Part shown: positions 7,747 to 15,105 of the stretch, one piece after another
Layout of the letters: every line of letters begins with the position of its first letter
Position numbering within the stretch: the first letter of the stretch is position 1
Position numbers and translations under genes: made by a program
Notes under the pieces: model-generated
Told to the model about the DNA's origin: nothing
What the model saw: only the letters and a program-made list of their open reading frames with translations
Database searches by the model: none
From: JAFGTX01 sp942492225
GTDB taxonomy: Bacteria > Bacillota > Clostridia > Peptostreptococcales > Acidaminobacteraceae
NCBI GenBank assembly: GCA_942492225.1
Contig: CALODS010000046.1
Coordinates: forward strand, 1-53,022
DNA length: 53,022 bases
Direction: 5' to 3'

Positions 7747-8558
7747 TGTTTCATTCTATTGATATTATTAACCAATCTATCAATAATATCAAAATCCAAT
7801 TCGTTCTCATCGGGATAAGTTGAAAACGTTGAAATAAATTTATAGTCGGTTAATTTATGAAATGACATAAAATTCGAGCTGAAAGTCTCAATTTTCTTTT
7901 TTACAATTGGCACTTCAGTTTTGGGACAGAAAGGAAGCACGAAGATGAATATTTGTGAACCATATCTCAGAACAAAATCAGTTTCCCAAAAAATACTCTT
8001 TAGGCCTGGAAAGAATTTTTCTGAAACTGTTTCATATTCTATTTCAACATTTAGGCTATTTTCGTTACGGGCATTAAAGTATTGAGCAACACCAAAAGTG
8101 ATGGTATAGTTGCCTTTTTTAGCTTTTACCATTTCGGTGTGAATTAGAGTATTTATATCTACCGTGTCAATTTTTTGATGTGTTGTCGACAATAAGCGAA
8201 GTTGTGATGGATTTAATATTCGTTTGACAAAAGTATCTTCATTAAAAGGTTTAAGTAAATAATCGGAGGCACCAACTTTGAGACCATGAATAAAATCTTG
8301 TTTTGAATTGAGCGTTGTCAGAATGACAATCGGTAATACTGGATAATCTTCTCGAATTTTTCCAACCAAATCAAAACCATCTTCATTGTCCAAATTAATA
8401 TCGATAAGAACAAGATCAATTTCTTGATGGTTTTTTAACTGATTAGTTGATTCTAGGGCATTATGGGCTTGAAAAAGTTTCAACCCATATTTTTTTGAAA
8501 AGGTCTTCATTTTGATAATATTTCGTTCTTCTTTATCTACAACTAACATTGTTTTCAT
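7725..8558 (-). CDS. Response regulator with degenerate GGDEF-like output domain
   Basis: 277 residues. Receiver domain at about 1-115, with acceptor Asp in LVLIDINLDNEDG, Thr in VILTTLN and Lys in LLKPFN. The C-terminal half (about 130-270) has the spacing of a GGDEF domain, but the motif region reads RYGSQIFIFVLP where an active enzyme reads RYGGDEF. It should therefore not make cyclic di-GMP and may act as an effector, a receptor or a protein partner. A good ribosome binding site (GGAGG) precedes ATG at 8558. It lies 68 bases downstream of the flavin reductase gene on the same strand. The GGDEF origin of the C-terminus is my reading of the pattern and is less certain than the receiver call. 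Confidence 0.72.
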   Translation of the reverse strand: MKTMLVVDKEERNIIKMKTFSKKYGLKLFQAHNALESTNQLKNHQEIDLVLIDINLDNEDGFDLVGKIREDYPVLPIVILTTLNSKQDFIHGLKVGASDYLLKPFNEDTFVKRILNPSQLRLLSTTHQKIDTVDINTLIHTEMVKAKKGNYTITFGVAQYFNARNENSLNVEIEYETVSEKFFPGLKSIFWETDFVLRYGSQIFIFVLPFCPKTEVPIVKKKIETFSSNFMSFHKLTDYKFISTFSTYPDENELDFDIIDRLVNNINRMKQKELLSE

Positions 8559-8626
8559 ATATAACCTCCAGCAAATAGGGTATTAAATATATACCAATTA
8601 TTAAAGGGATTATGCAAGAGAATCAA

Positions 8627-9217
8627 TTATCTTTGTAAACGTTTCTTTTTTGTTTTCTTTTTCATAACAGAATAGCCAAAAGTGCCTAATGTTTCATGGA
8701 GAGTATAGTAAGTACCATGTGCATAAGCAATTGGATTGGCAGCATTTAAATGAAATTTTCCCTTGTCATCAATATACTGTTCATCAACATGGACAGCAAC
8801 AACTTCAGCCAAAAACATATCATGTGAGCCAAGTTCTTTAATTTCAGTAACCTTACACTCAATGTTTACTGGCGATTCTTCAATCATTGGTGCATTGACC
8901 TTTGTTGCTGGAATTGCGGTTAAGTTAAGATGTTCAAACTTATTGATATCAGCACCAGAACGTACACCGCAGAAATCAGTTGCATAACATAAGTCTTTTG
9001 TCGTAAGATTAATAACAAAAGAACCTGAATTTTTTATTAAAGAATATGAATGACGGGCCTTGCGAACGGATATATAAGTCATAGGTGGATTCGTACATAC
9101 TGTACCAGTCCATGCTATTGTAATAATATTTTGGTTATCTTCAGAATCACCGCATGAAACCATTGCTGCTGGAACTGGATAGACCATTGTACCAGGTTTC
9201 CAAGTTACTTTACTCAT
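8627..9217 (-). CDS. Flavin reductase family protein (FMN-binding split barrel)
   Basis: 196 residues. N-terminal half resembles flavin reductase-like FMN-binding proteins: VYPVPAAMVSCG, IITIAWTGTVCTNPP, TYISVRKARHSY, SGSFVINL, and FCGVRSGADINKF. Such proteins bind FMN and reduce flavins or other small acceptors; the physiological partner cannot be read. The C-terminus is very basic (KKKTKKKRLQR). Ribosome binding site AAGGAG lies just upstream of ATG. Divergent from the aldehyde dehydrogenase gene, sharing an 83-base promoter region. Confidence 0.85.
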   Translation of the reverse strand: MSKVTWKPGTMVYPVPAAMVSCGDSEDNQNIITIAWTGTVCTNPPMTYISVRKARHSYSLIKNSGSFVINLTTKDLCYATDFCGVRSGADINKFEHLNLTAIPATKVNAPMIEESPVNIECKVTEIKELGSHDMFLAEVVAVHVDEQYIDDKGKFHLNAANPIAYAHGTYYTLHETLGTFGYSVMKKKTKKKRLQR

Positions 9218-9300
9218 AGAAAAACTCCTTTTGATTTTTTATAACGCATATAGCATAACATATTTTATTAAAAGGAAGAAGAAATAATGGAGGTGTAAGC

Positions 9301-10665
9301 ATGTTAGATAGACTATTAAAAAAGCAACGAGCGTATTTTGATCAAGGACACACAAAAGATATCAACAAGAGAATTGCGCATCTTAATTTGTTGAGAGAAT
9401 ACATACAAATTAATGAAGAAGATCTCTTGGAAGCGTTACGAAATGACTTAGGTAAACCTTATTTCGAAGGCTATGCATCGGAAGTGGGCTATGTGTTAGA
9501 AAGTATCTCTTATACCGTTAAGAACCTGAAAAAATGGGCGATGGATGAAACAGTGAAATCACCCATTCATCAAATGCCATCAAAGTCTTATATTAAATCT
9601 GAACCGTATGGAACGGTAGCAATTATTGCACCATTTAATTATCCTTTTCAATTGTTAATGGAACCAATGATAGGAGCAATTGCAGCAGGTAATACTGTTA
9701 TAGCAAAACCATCAGAATACACGCCTCAAACAACACATATGATTCAACTACTTATTAGAGAGTGTTTTCCAGAAGAATATGTAGCCATTATCACGGGTGA
9801 GCGTGAAGTAACCAGTGAACTTATTCATGCGCCAGTAGATTATATTTTCTTTACAGGTAGTGTCCCAGTTGGAAAAATTGTGATGAAGGCAGCAGCAGAA
9901 AGACTCACGCCGATTACACTGGAACTAGGTGGTAAAAGTCCAACGATTGTTCACAAAGATGCCAATATTGAAATAGCGGCGAAACGTATTGCTTGGGGGA
10001 AATTTCTTAATACGGGACAAACTTGTATAGCCCCTGATTATGTTTATGTTCATGAAGAGGTGAAAGAATCTTTTTTAGCAGAATTGAAGAAAGTAATTCA
10101 TCAGTTTTATGGTGAAATACCATTAGAGTCAGAAGATTACGGAAAGATTATTAATGAACGTCATTTTGACAGATTAGTTGATCTCATCGACCAAGATAAA
10201 TTATTAATAGGTGGAGAAGTAGATAAAGAAACGCTTTATATTGCACCGACCGTATTAGAGAATGTTACTTGGGAGGATCCAGTCATGGCGGATGAAATAT
10301 TTGGACCGATATTACCCGTCTTGACTTATACAGATTTGAATGAAACATTAAAGGTGATTAATGAAAAACCCAAGCCACTTGCACTTTATATCTTTAGTGA
10401 AAGTGAGGTTATACAGTCTATTGTGATTGATAAAGTTTCTTTTGGTGGTGGATGTATTAATGATACCTTGTCACATGTTATTAACCCGAATATGCCATTT
10501 GGTGGTGTAGGGAGCTCTGGAATGGGTTGTTACCATGGCAAAGACAGTTTTATGACCTTTTCGCACAGAAAAGCGATTCATAAAAAATCTACAAAGTTCG
10601 AAATGGGTTTAGCGTTTCCGCCTTACAAAAATAAGCTTACCCTTATAAAAAAATTGATGAAATAA
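9301..10665 (+). CDS. NAD(P)-dependent aldehyde dehydrogenase, class 3-like
   Basis: 454 residues, the usual length for short ALDH3/YwdH-type enzymes. Catalytic Cys242 in NTGQTCIAPDY, general base Glu208 in TLELGGKSP, cofactor region PFNYPF (111-116), FFTGS (183-187) and MPFGGVGSSGMG near the C-terminus. Oxidises aldehydes to carboxylates; substrate not determined. The last ~25 residues are hydrophobic and basic (FPPYKNKLTLIKKLMK), as in membrane-associated ALDH3 proteins. Strong ribosome binding site GGAGGTG before ATG 9301. Monocistronic: a long terminator hairpin follows. Confidence 0.92.
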   Translation: MLDRLLKKQRAYFDQGHTKDINKRIAHLNLLREYIQINEEDLLEALRNDLGKPYFEGYASEVGYVLESISYTVKNLKKWAMDETVKSPIHQMPSKSYIKSEPYGTVAIIAPFNYPFQLLMEPMIGAIAAGNTVIAKPSEYTPQTTHMIQLLIRECFPEEYVAIITGEREVTSELIHAPVDYIFFTGSVPVGKIVMKAAAERLTPITLELGGKSPTIVHKDANIEIAAKRIAWGKFLNTGQTCIAPDYVYVHEEVKESFLAELKKVIHQFYGEIPLESEDYGKIINERHFDRLVDLIDQDKLLIGGEVDKETLYIAPTVLENVTWEDPVMADEIFGPILPVLTYTDLNETLKVINEKPKPLALYIFSESEVIQSIVIDKVSFGGGCINDTLSHVINPNMPFGGVGSSGMGCYHGKDSFMTFSHRKAIHKKSTKFEMGLAFPPYKNKLTLIKKLMK

Positions 10666-10677
10666 TGGATTCTATAT

Positions 10678-10718
10678 AAAGCACTTTATTGACACTATTG
10701 TCAGTAAGGTGCTTTTAA
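10678..10718 (+). terminator. Terminator after aldehyde dehydrogenase
   Basis: A 17-bp stem (10678-10694 with 10699-10715, three G-U wobbles) with loop CTAT, ending in TTTT. Confidence 0.85.
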
Positions 10719-10761
10719 TTTATACAACAGGATTCTTGGAATTTACTTTTTCATTTAACGC

Positions 10762-10790
10762 TTTACAGATTGTAAAATCACCAGTATAAT
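10762..10790 (+). promoter_or_regulatory. SigA-type promoter of the radical SAM/DUF4130 operon
   Basis: TTTACA (10762-10767), 17-base spacer, TATAAT (10785-10790). Near-consensus housekeeping promoter. The expected start of transcription near 10797 is overlapped by a LexA box. Confidence 0.8.
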
Positions 10791-10797
10791 TAAAAAT

Positions 10798-10811
10798 AGA
10801 ACATACGTTCT
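10798..10811 (+). promoter_or_regulatory. LexA/DinR (SOS) box
   Basis: AGAACATACGTTCT, palindromic except for the central bases, with core GAAC-N4-GTTC at 10799-10810 matching the Gram-positive LexA consensus GAACRNRYGTTC at every position. It lies right at the expected transcription start and before the ribosome binding site, where a repressor would block transcription. This predicts DNA-damage induction of the genes that follow. Confidence 0.85.
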
Positions 10812-10826
10812 AAAGAGGTGATGACG

Positions 10827-12119
10827 ATGGAATTTGAGAAAAAACTTGAACTACTGACGAAAGGCGCAAAGTATGATGTTTCGTGCTCATCTTCAGGAGT
10901 CGACAGAAAAGGAAAAAAAGGTCAATTAGGTAGTGCATCAGCACCAGGCGTCTGTCATAGTTTCACAGCAGATGGTCGATGTGTCTCACTATTAAAAATA
11001 CTGATGTCCAATAGTTGTGATTATAACTGTGCTTATTGCGTTAATAGAAGTTCAAACGATACTGAACGTGCCACATTTACGCCGGATGAATTAGTAAAGT
11101 TGACGATGGATTTTTATAGAAGAAATTATATTGAAGGCTTATTTTTAAGTTCTGCCGTGTGCAACAATCCAGACTATACGATGGAAAGAATGGTAGAAGT
11201 TGTACGCTTACTAAGGTTAAGAGAAGGCTTTAATGGTTATATTCATTTAAAAGGCATACCAGGCACTTCAGAAGAAATACTTCAAGAAGCAGGCAAATTT
11301 GTCGATCGTATGAGTATGAATCTTGAATTACCTACAAAAAAGAGTCTAAAATTATTGGCACCACAAAAAACAACACAGCAAATTACAGCACCAATGCACT
11401 ACTTGAAAGAGAAAATAAATGAATCGAAAGAATTAAAATTGAAATACAATACTGCACCAACATTTATACCTGCTGGTCAAACAACACAGATGATGATTGG
11501 TGCAACCAATGATAGTGATTACAATATTATGATGGTTTCTGAAGGAATGTATAATGCTTATGATATGAAACGCGTGTATTATTCAGCTTATATTCCAGTT
11601 GTAAAAGAAAACACGTTGCTGCCACAAGTTGTCAATGCACCTCTTATGCGAGAGCATCGACTCTATCAAGCGGATTGGTTATTAAGATTTTATGGATTTA
11701 AGGCAAATGAATTGTTAAGTGAGACCAACCAAAATTTAGACTTAGAAATGGATCCTAAATGCTTTTGGGCAACGCAGCATCTTGAGTTATTTCCTATTGA
11801 AATTAATAAAGCCCATTTAAGTTTCCTTTTAAGAGTCCCTGGCATTGGTCCAGTTTCTGCGGATAGAATTGTAAGAGGCAGACGATATGGAAAACTAACT
11901 TATGACCACCTAAAAAAAATGGGCGTAGTGTTGAAACGCGCAAAATTTTTTATCTTATGTGATGGGAAGTTTTATGGTGGTGATAGAATAACTCGAGAAA
12001 GTGTAAGAAATGAATTGATCATTCATGATCCATTGATGAAAAAAACAAATCCGAATCAGCTTAAAATGGATCACCTGTTTCCGGAGGTGTTTAATGATGT
12101 GCGATTATCTTTACGATAA
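10827..12119 (+). CDS. Radical SAM protein of a putative DNA modification/repair pair
   Basis: 430 residues from ATG 10827 (6 bases after AGAGGTG; the GTG at 10818 overlaps that site). The cluster motif CDYNCAYC gives Cys64, Cys68 and Cys71 for the 4Fe-4S/SAM site. C-terminal helix-hairpin-helix LLRVPGIGPVSADRIVRG, typical of DNA-binding repair enzymes. It matches the radical SAM family that is habitually linked with a DUF4130 or uracil-DNA-glycosylase-like protein; here the linked gene overlaps the 3' end by 26 bases. The reaction is unknown to me. The upstream SOS box supports a role in damage repair. Confidence 0.85.
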   Translation: MEFEKKLELLTKGAKYDVSCSSSGVDRKGKKGQLGSASAPGVCHSFTADGRCVSLLKILMSNSCDYNCAYCVNRSSNDTERATFTPDELVKLTMDFYRRNYIEGLFLSSAVCNNPDYTMERMVEVVRLLRLREGFNGYIHLKGIPGTSEEILQEAGKFVDRMSMNLELPTKKSLKLLAPQKTTQQITAPMHYLKEKINESKELKLKYNTAPTFIPAGQTTQMMIGATNDSDYNIMMVSEGMYNAYDMKRVYYSAYIPVVKENTLLPQVVNAPLMREHRLYQADWLLRFYGFKANELLSETNQNLDLEMDPKCFWATQHLELFPIEINKAHLSFLLRVPGIGPVSADRIVRGRRYGKLTYDHLKKMGVVLKRAKFFILCDGKFYGGDRITRESVRNELIIHDPLMKKTNPNQLKMDHLFPEVFNDVRLSLR

Positions 12120-12864
12120 TACGTTTTCAGGCTATTTAACGGCAATATATAAACTTTATGAAATGAAAGCGTTTAAAGGAACTATTTATAGGGAAAGTTT
12201 ATACCATCAATTGCTATATACAGACAGCATAATGATTCATTCAGATCATATTTTAGCAGAACGTGTCATGAAGGGCATACTATTAAAACTTGGAGAAGAA
12301 TGGCTAGATGCATTGTATAAAGTGTTTTTATCGGAGTTACCAGAAAGTGATTCTTTAGGATTCAGGGCAATAAGAGAAGGGTTAAAGCATGGTAAACATT
12401 TATTAAACGATGAACGGCATGACACTATTCAACCATTTCTTAAAATTAGCAGGAAAGTTAGTAGAGAAACGCATAGTTTTTTAGGATATATAAGATTTTC
12501 AAAACTAGATAATAATATTTATTTTAGTGAATTTCAACCAACTTATAATATTTTGCCTTTAATGGCGCCGCATTTTGCAGATCGTTTAAAGGATCAGTCG
12601 TGGGTTATTACCGATAGCAAAAGAAAAATCGCTGCATTTTATGATCAATCAACTTGGCATATTAACCCATTAGAAGATATTGGATCTTTGAAATTAGCTA
12701 GTGGTGAGGAAGCTATTCAACAATTATGGCGTGGTTATTTTGAATCACTAGCAATTGCTGAAAGAACAAATTTAAAGTTACAACAACAAAAGATACCTAA
12801 GAAATATTGGCGATTTTTCACTGAAGATATTGGCGTTTTAAAACAGCGTGATATAATAAAGTGA
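12094..12864 (+). CDS. DUF4130 'probable DNA metabolism' protein, partner of the radical SAM gene
   Basis: 256 residues. N-terminal YDNTFSGYLTAIYKLYEMK is the family opening; middle ISRKVSRETHSFLGYIRFSKL and FSEFQPTYNILPLMAPHFADRL are also typical; C-terminal LQQQKIPKKYWRFFTED. No catalytic motif I can name with confidence. It starts within the 3' end of the radical SAM gene after GGAGGTG (ATG 12094 or the adjacent ATG 12097), so the two are translationally coupled. In other bacteria the family is sometimes fused to a uracil-DNA-glycosylase-like domain; no fusion is present here. Probable DNA repair accessory by context. Confidence 0.82.
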   Translation: MMCDYLYDNTFSGYLTAIYKLYEMKAFKGTIYRESLYHQLLYTDSIMIHSDHILAERVMKGILLKLGEEWLDALYKVFLSELPESDSLGFRAIREGLKHGKHLLNDERHDTIQPFLKISRKVSRETHSFLGYIRFSKLDNNIYFSEFQPTYNILPLMAPHFADRLKDQSWVITDSKRKIAAFYDQSTWHINPLEDIGSLKLASGEEAIQQLWRGYFESLAIAERTNLKLQQQKIPKKYWRFFTEDIGVLKQRDIIK

Positions 12865-12879
12865 AAGGGTGGGAGAGTT

Positions 12880-13575
12880 GTGACTGAACATAAAATTGAT
12901 GTCCGCGTGACACTAAGCGATAGAAAATCGATGAAAATGACGGTAAAAGCTGATGGGTCTGTCCTTGTAGAGGCACCTAAAGCAATGTCAAAGAAACAAA
13001 TTACTGCAATTATAGATCAAAAAAAATCTTGGATTCTGAGCAAAGTAACTCAAAGAAAATCTTCAGGGACTTTATATAATAAATTTACAGGTGTACAAGC
13101 AGAGAAGATGTCATACTTAGGCCGTGAGTGTCGCCTAAGACTTGAACAAACGGAGTCGAAAAAGCCATGGGTGAAATTAAAAAATGGTGAATTAATTGTT
13201 TATACTAATGATCGTTCCCCTGATGTCGTAGTAAATTTAGTTGAAGAATGGTATAGACAAAAAACAAAAGAAGAAGTGGAATTTTGGATTAAATGCTATC
13301 AACCGCAATTTGAACAAACACCTAATCGTATTGTCATCAAAGAGCAAAAAAAGCGTTGGGGCAGTTGTAGCAATAAACATAATTTAAATTTCAATTGGCG
13401 ATTATCAATGATGCCAACTTGGGTAATTTCTTACATTGTATTACATGAATTATGTCATTTTGAAGAATTAAATCACTCAACTCAGTTTTGGCAAATGGTA
13501 GAGAAAAGAATGCCTGAATACAAGAAGGCAAATGACTGGTTAAAAGAAAATGGACATAGATTTTTACCTGAATAA
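12880..13575 (+). CDS. YgjP/DUF45-type zinc metallopeptidase-like protein
   Basis: 231 residues, GTG start after GGTGGGAG. C-terminal half carries RWGSC (159-163) and the zinc motif HELCH (189-193) with a third His at 199 (ELNHS), the marks of the YgjP-like M48 clan family. N-terminal half is a beta-rich domain (IDVRVTLSDRKSMKMTVKADG). Physiological substrate unknown. It lies 15 bases after the DUF4130 gene, so it is probably the third gene of the SOS-box operon, ending at a bidirectional terminator. Confidence 0.85.
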   Translation: MTEHKIDVRVTLSDRKSMKMTVKADGSVLVEAPKAMSKKQITAIIDQKKSWILSKVTQRKSSGTLYNKFTGVQAEKMSYLGRECRLRLEQTESKKPWVKLKNGELIVYTNDRSPDVVVNLVEEWYRQKTKEEVEFWIKCYQPQFEQTPNRIVIKEQKKRWGSCSNKHNLNFNWRLSMMPTWVISYIVLHELCHFEELNHSTQFWQMVEKRMPEYKKANDWLKENGHRFLPE

Positions 13576-13607
13576 AACCACTTAGATTAATCTAAGTGGT
13601 TTCTTTT
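13575..13607. terminator. Bidirectional terminator between metallopeptidase and deoD
   Basis: Perfect 28-base palindrome (13575-13602, central TTAA as loop), followed by TCTTTTG on the plus strand and by TTTTATT on the minus strand, so it can serve both convergent genes. Confidence 0.88.
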
Positions 13608-13640
13608 GTCATCAGTAATTGATGCTATTTGAATTTTAAA

Positions 13641-14357
13641 TTATGCTAATTCTAAAGCAACTTCCATCATTTTTGTAAAAGCATTTTGTCTTTCTTCGCT
13701 TGTAGTTAACTGACCTGTCACAAGTGAATCTGAAACAGTTAATAAACAAGCAGCTTTTTTACCTAATACTTTTGCGTTAGCAAATAATGCAAATGATTCC
13801 ATTTCAACAGCCATACAACCATGGTTGTCTCTGATACCCTCAAATTCTTTGAAGTTTTCTCTGTAGAATACGTCAGAAGAATGAATTCTTCCGCTTCTTA
13901 CAGGAATATTTAATTCTTTGGCAACGCCTTCAATTCTAGAATTTAACTCAGCATCTGCTTCAATAAAATCTTTGTCATATCCAGATTGAACTTTTGCGTA
14001 TGAAGATTCAGACCAAGCTTCTGTAACTAACAATACATCATATAAGTCAAGTTGATCAGTGTATGCACCACATGAGCCAATTCTAATGATGTTTTCTACG
14101 CCATAAGCGTTATAAAGTTCATAAGAATAGATTCCAATACTTGGCATACCCATGCCTGAACCCATTACAGATATTTTTCTACCTTTATAAGTTCCAGTAA
14201 ATCCAAACATATTTCTAACAGTGTTGAATTGTTCTACATTTTCTAAGAACTTTTCAGCAATGAATTTCGCTCTTAAAGGGTCACCAGGCATTAATACTGT
14301 TTTTGCAATAATCCCCTCATTTTTTACTTCTATATGAGGTGTTGGCATTTGATTCAT
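13641..14357 (-). CDS. deoD: Purine nucleoside phosphorylase DeoD
   Basis: 238 residues, standard length for the hexameric bacterial enzyme. Clear matches: N-terminal TPHIEVKNEGIIAKTVLMPG, phosphate-binding GDPLRAKFIAEKF, GSGMGMPSIGIYSYEL, IRIGSCGAY, the purine site VEMESFALF and LTVSDSLVTG near the end. Cleaves purine (deoxy)nucleosides with phosphate to base and sugar 1-phosphate. AAGGAG before ATG. Downstream of a small unknown gene on the same strand (105-base gap). Confidence 0.95.
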   Translation of the reverse strand: MNQMPTPHIEVKNEGIIAKTVLMPGDPLRAKFIAEKFLENVEQFNTVRNMFGFTGTYKGRKISVMGSGMGMPSIGIYSYELYNAYGVENIIRIGSCGAYTDQLDLYDVLLVTEAWSESSYAKVQSGYDKDFIEADAELNSRIEGVAKELNIPVRSGRIHSSDVFYRENFKEFEGIRDNHGCMAVEMESFALFANAKVLGKKAACLLTVSDSLVTGQLTTSEERQNAFTKMMEVALELA

Positions 14358-14462
14358 AATAAATTCTCCTTTTTATACATAGTTTCTCACTATACTATAA
14401 TACGACATGTCAAAAAATGATATGTTAAACAATTACAATAATGCATAATGGTTATTGCGCTG

Positions 14463-14771
14463 CTATTGATTTGGCGCTGAACCACCCATTTGACTCATAA
14501 AAGTCATGGCCATTTCGATACCTTTAACGATTTCTTCTTCTACAAGTTTCAGCGACGTTTCTTCAGTACCTTCTGCTACAGTAATACGACAACTTGTTTT
14601 AGCGACTTCTAATAATTTAAAATCATCACCGAGTACTTTTGCAGCAGTATCTTTTAACATTGTTTTTGACTGTTCTTCTTGTAAATACCCAGCCAAATGG
14701 TCTTGAACCGCGATAATAATACGTTTTTCTTCATCTAACTTAATATGTTTTATAAACATGCTCATTTCCAT
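14463..14771 (-). CDS. Small conserved-looking protein of unknown function
   Basis: 102 residues, preceded by an excellent ribosome binding site (CTGGAGGATTAATT before ATG). Mixed alpha/beta pattern: KHIKLDEEKRIIIAVQDH, then a helix SKTMLKDTAAKVLGDDFKLLEV, a strand SCRITVAEG and a long helix LVEEEIVKGIEMAMTFMSQMGG ending in a Gly/Ser/Asn tail. The strand-helix-strand pattern and the AAKVLGDDFKLLEV segment faintly recall the C-terminal domain of DnaX-type proteins, which I do not assert. No signal peptide or membrane segment. It may be co-transcribed with deoD. Confidence 0.7.
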   Translation of the reverse strand: MEMSMFIKHIKLDEEKRIIIAVQDHLAGYLQEEQSKTMLKDTAAKVLGDDFKLLEVAKTSCRITVAEGTEETSLKLVEEEIVKGIEMAMTFMSQMGGSAPNQ

Positions 14772-14917
14772 AATTAATCCTCCAGTAGTTATATAATTCT
14801 TATCAACACTATTTTAGCAATAAAGAGAAAGATTTGAAAGGGAATAAAAAATTGTTCACAGAAAATTTAAGGATTCTTTTTTTGTATGAACATATCTTAA
14901 TGATTCAGTCTATTCTA

Positions 14918-14926
14918 TGATATAAT
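14918..14926 (+). promoter_or_regulatory. Extended -10 promoter element upstream of chemoreceptor
   Basis: TGA immediately followed by TATAAT (14921-14926). Only TAATGA is present at the -35 position, so activity would rely on the extended -10. Transcription from about 14933 would include both mini-ORFs. Confidence 0.5.
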
Positions 14927-14955
14927 ATTACTTAAGTATGTAAAGGGGGAGTCAA

Positions 14956-14994
14956 ATGCAATGGTTGCTGTTAAAGGGTATAAAAGCACGATAA
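14956..14994 (+). CDS. Possible 12-residue leader peptide MQWLLLKGIKAR
   Basis: ATG 14956 lies 4 bases after AAAGGGGGAG, as strong a translation start as any in the window, and the frame closes after 12 codons. It sits between the promoter element and the chemoreceptor. The length and position fit a leader peptide; the lack of any other support keeps this tentative. Confidence 0.3.
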   Translation: MQWLLLKGIKAR

Positions 14995-15043
14995 CCCAAC
15001 ACAATAATCATTAAAACAAAAATTGCATGGAGGGTTTATTATT

Positions 15044-15067
15044 ATGGGGTTTAGGGTAGAAATATAA
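15044..15067 (+). CDS. Possible 7-residue leader peptide MGFRVEI
   Basis: ATG 15044 follows GGAGGG (15029-15034) by 9 bases and the frame closes after seven codons, 38 bases before the chemoreceptor start. The ribosome binding site is good but the frame is too short to judge by composition. Confidence 0.2.
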   Translation: MGFRVEI

Positions 15068-15105
15068 CATTAAATTTTAATCTGATTAAAAAAGGGGAGA
15101 TAACA

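Larger units (their letters stand above)
14772..15105 (+). other. Long 5' region of the chemoreceptor gene (334 bases)
   Basis: The only gap above 300 bases. It holds the start region of the minus-strand small gene, a plus-strand extended -10 (TGATATAAT, TATAAT at 14921-14926, no good -35), two very short open frames with ribosome binding sites (14956-14994 and 15044-15067), and a 7-base complementary pair ATGCAAT (14956-14962) with ATTGCAT (15022-15028). I found no cyclic di-GMP riboswitch core or other known riboswitch motif in it. Confidence 0.6.

Noticed and set aside
13575..13602. 28-base palindrome considered as an operator
   Set aside because: It sits between two convergent gene ends and has T runs on both sides, which fits a bidirectional terminator better.
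14772..15105. Possible cyclic di-GMP riboswitch upstream of the chemoreceptor
   Set aside because: I looked for the conserved core of the GEMM classes and did not find it; only mini-ORFs and a short complementary pair are present.
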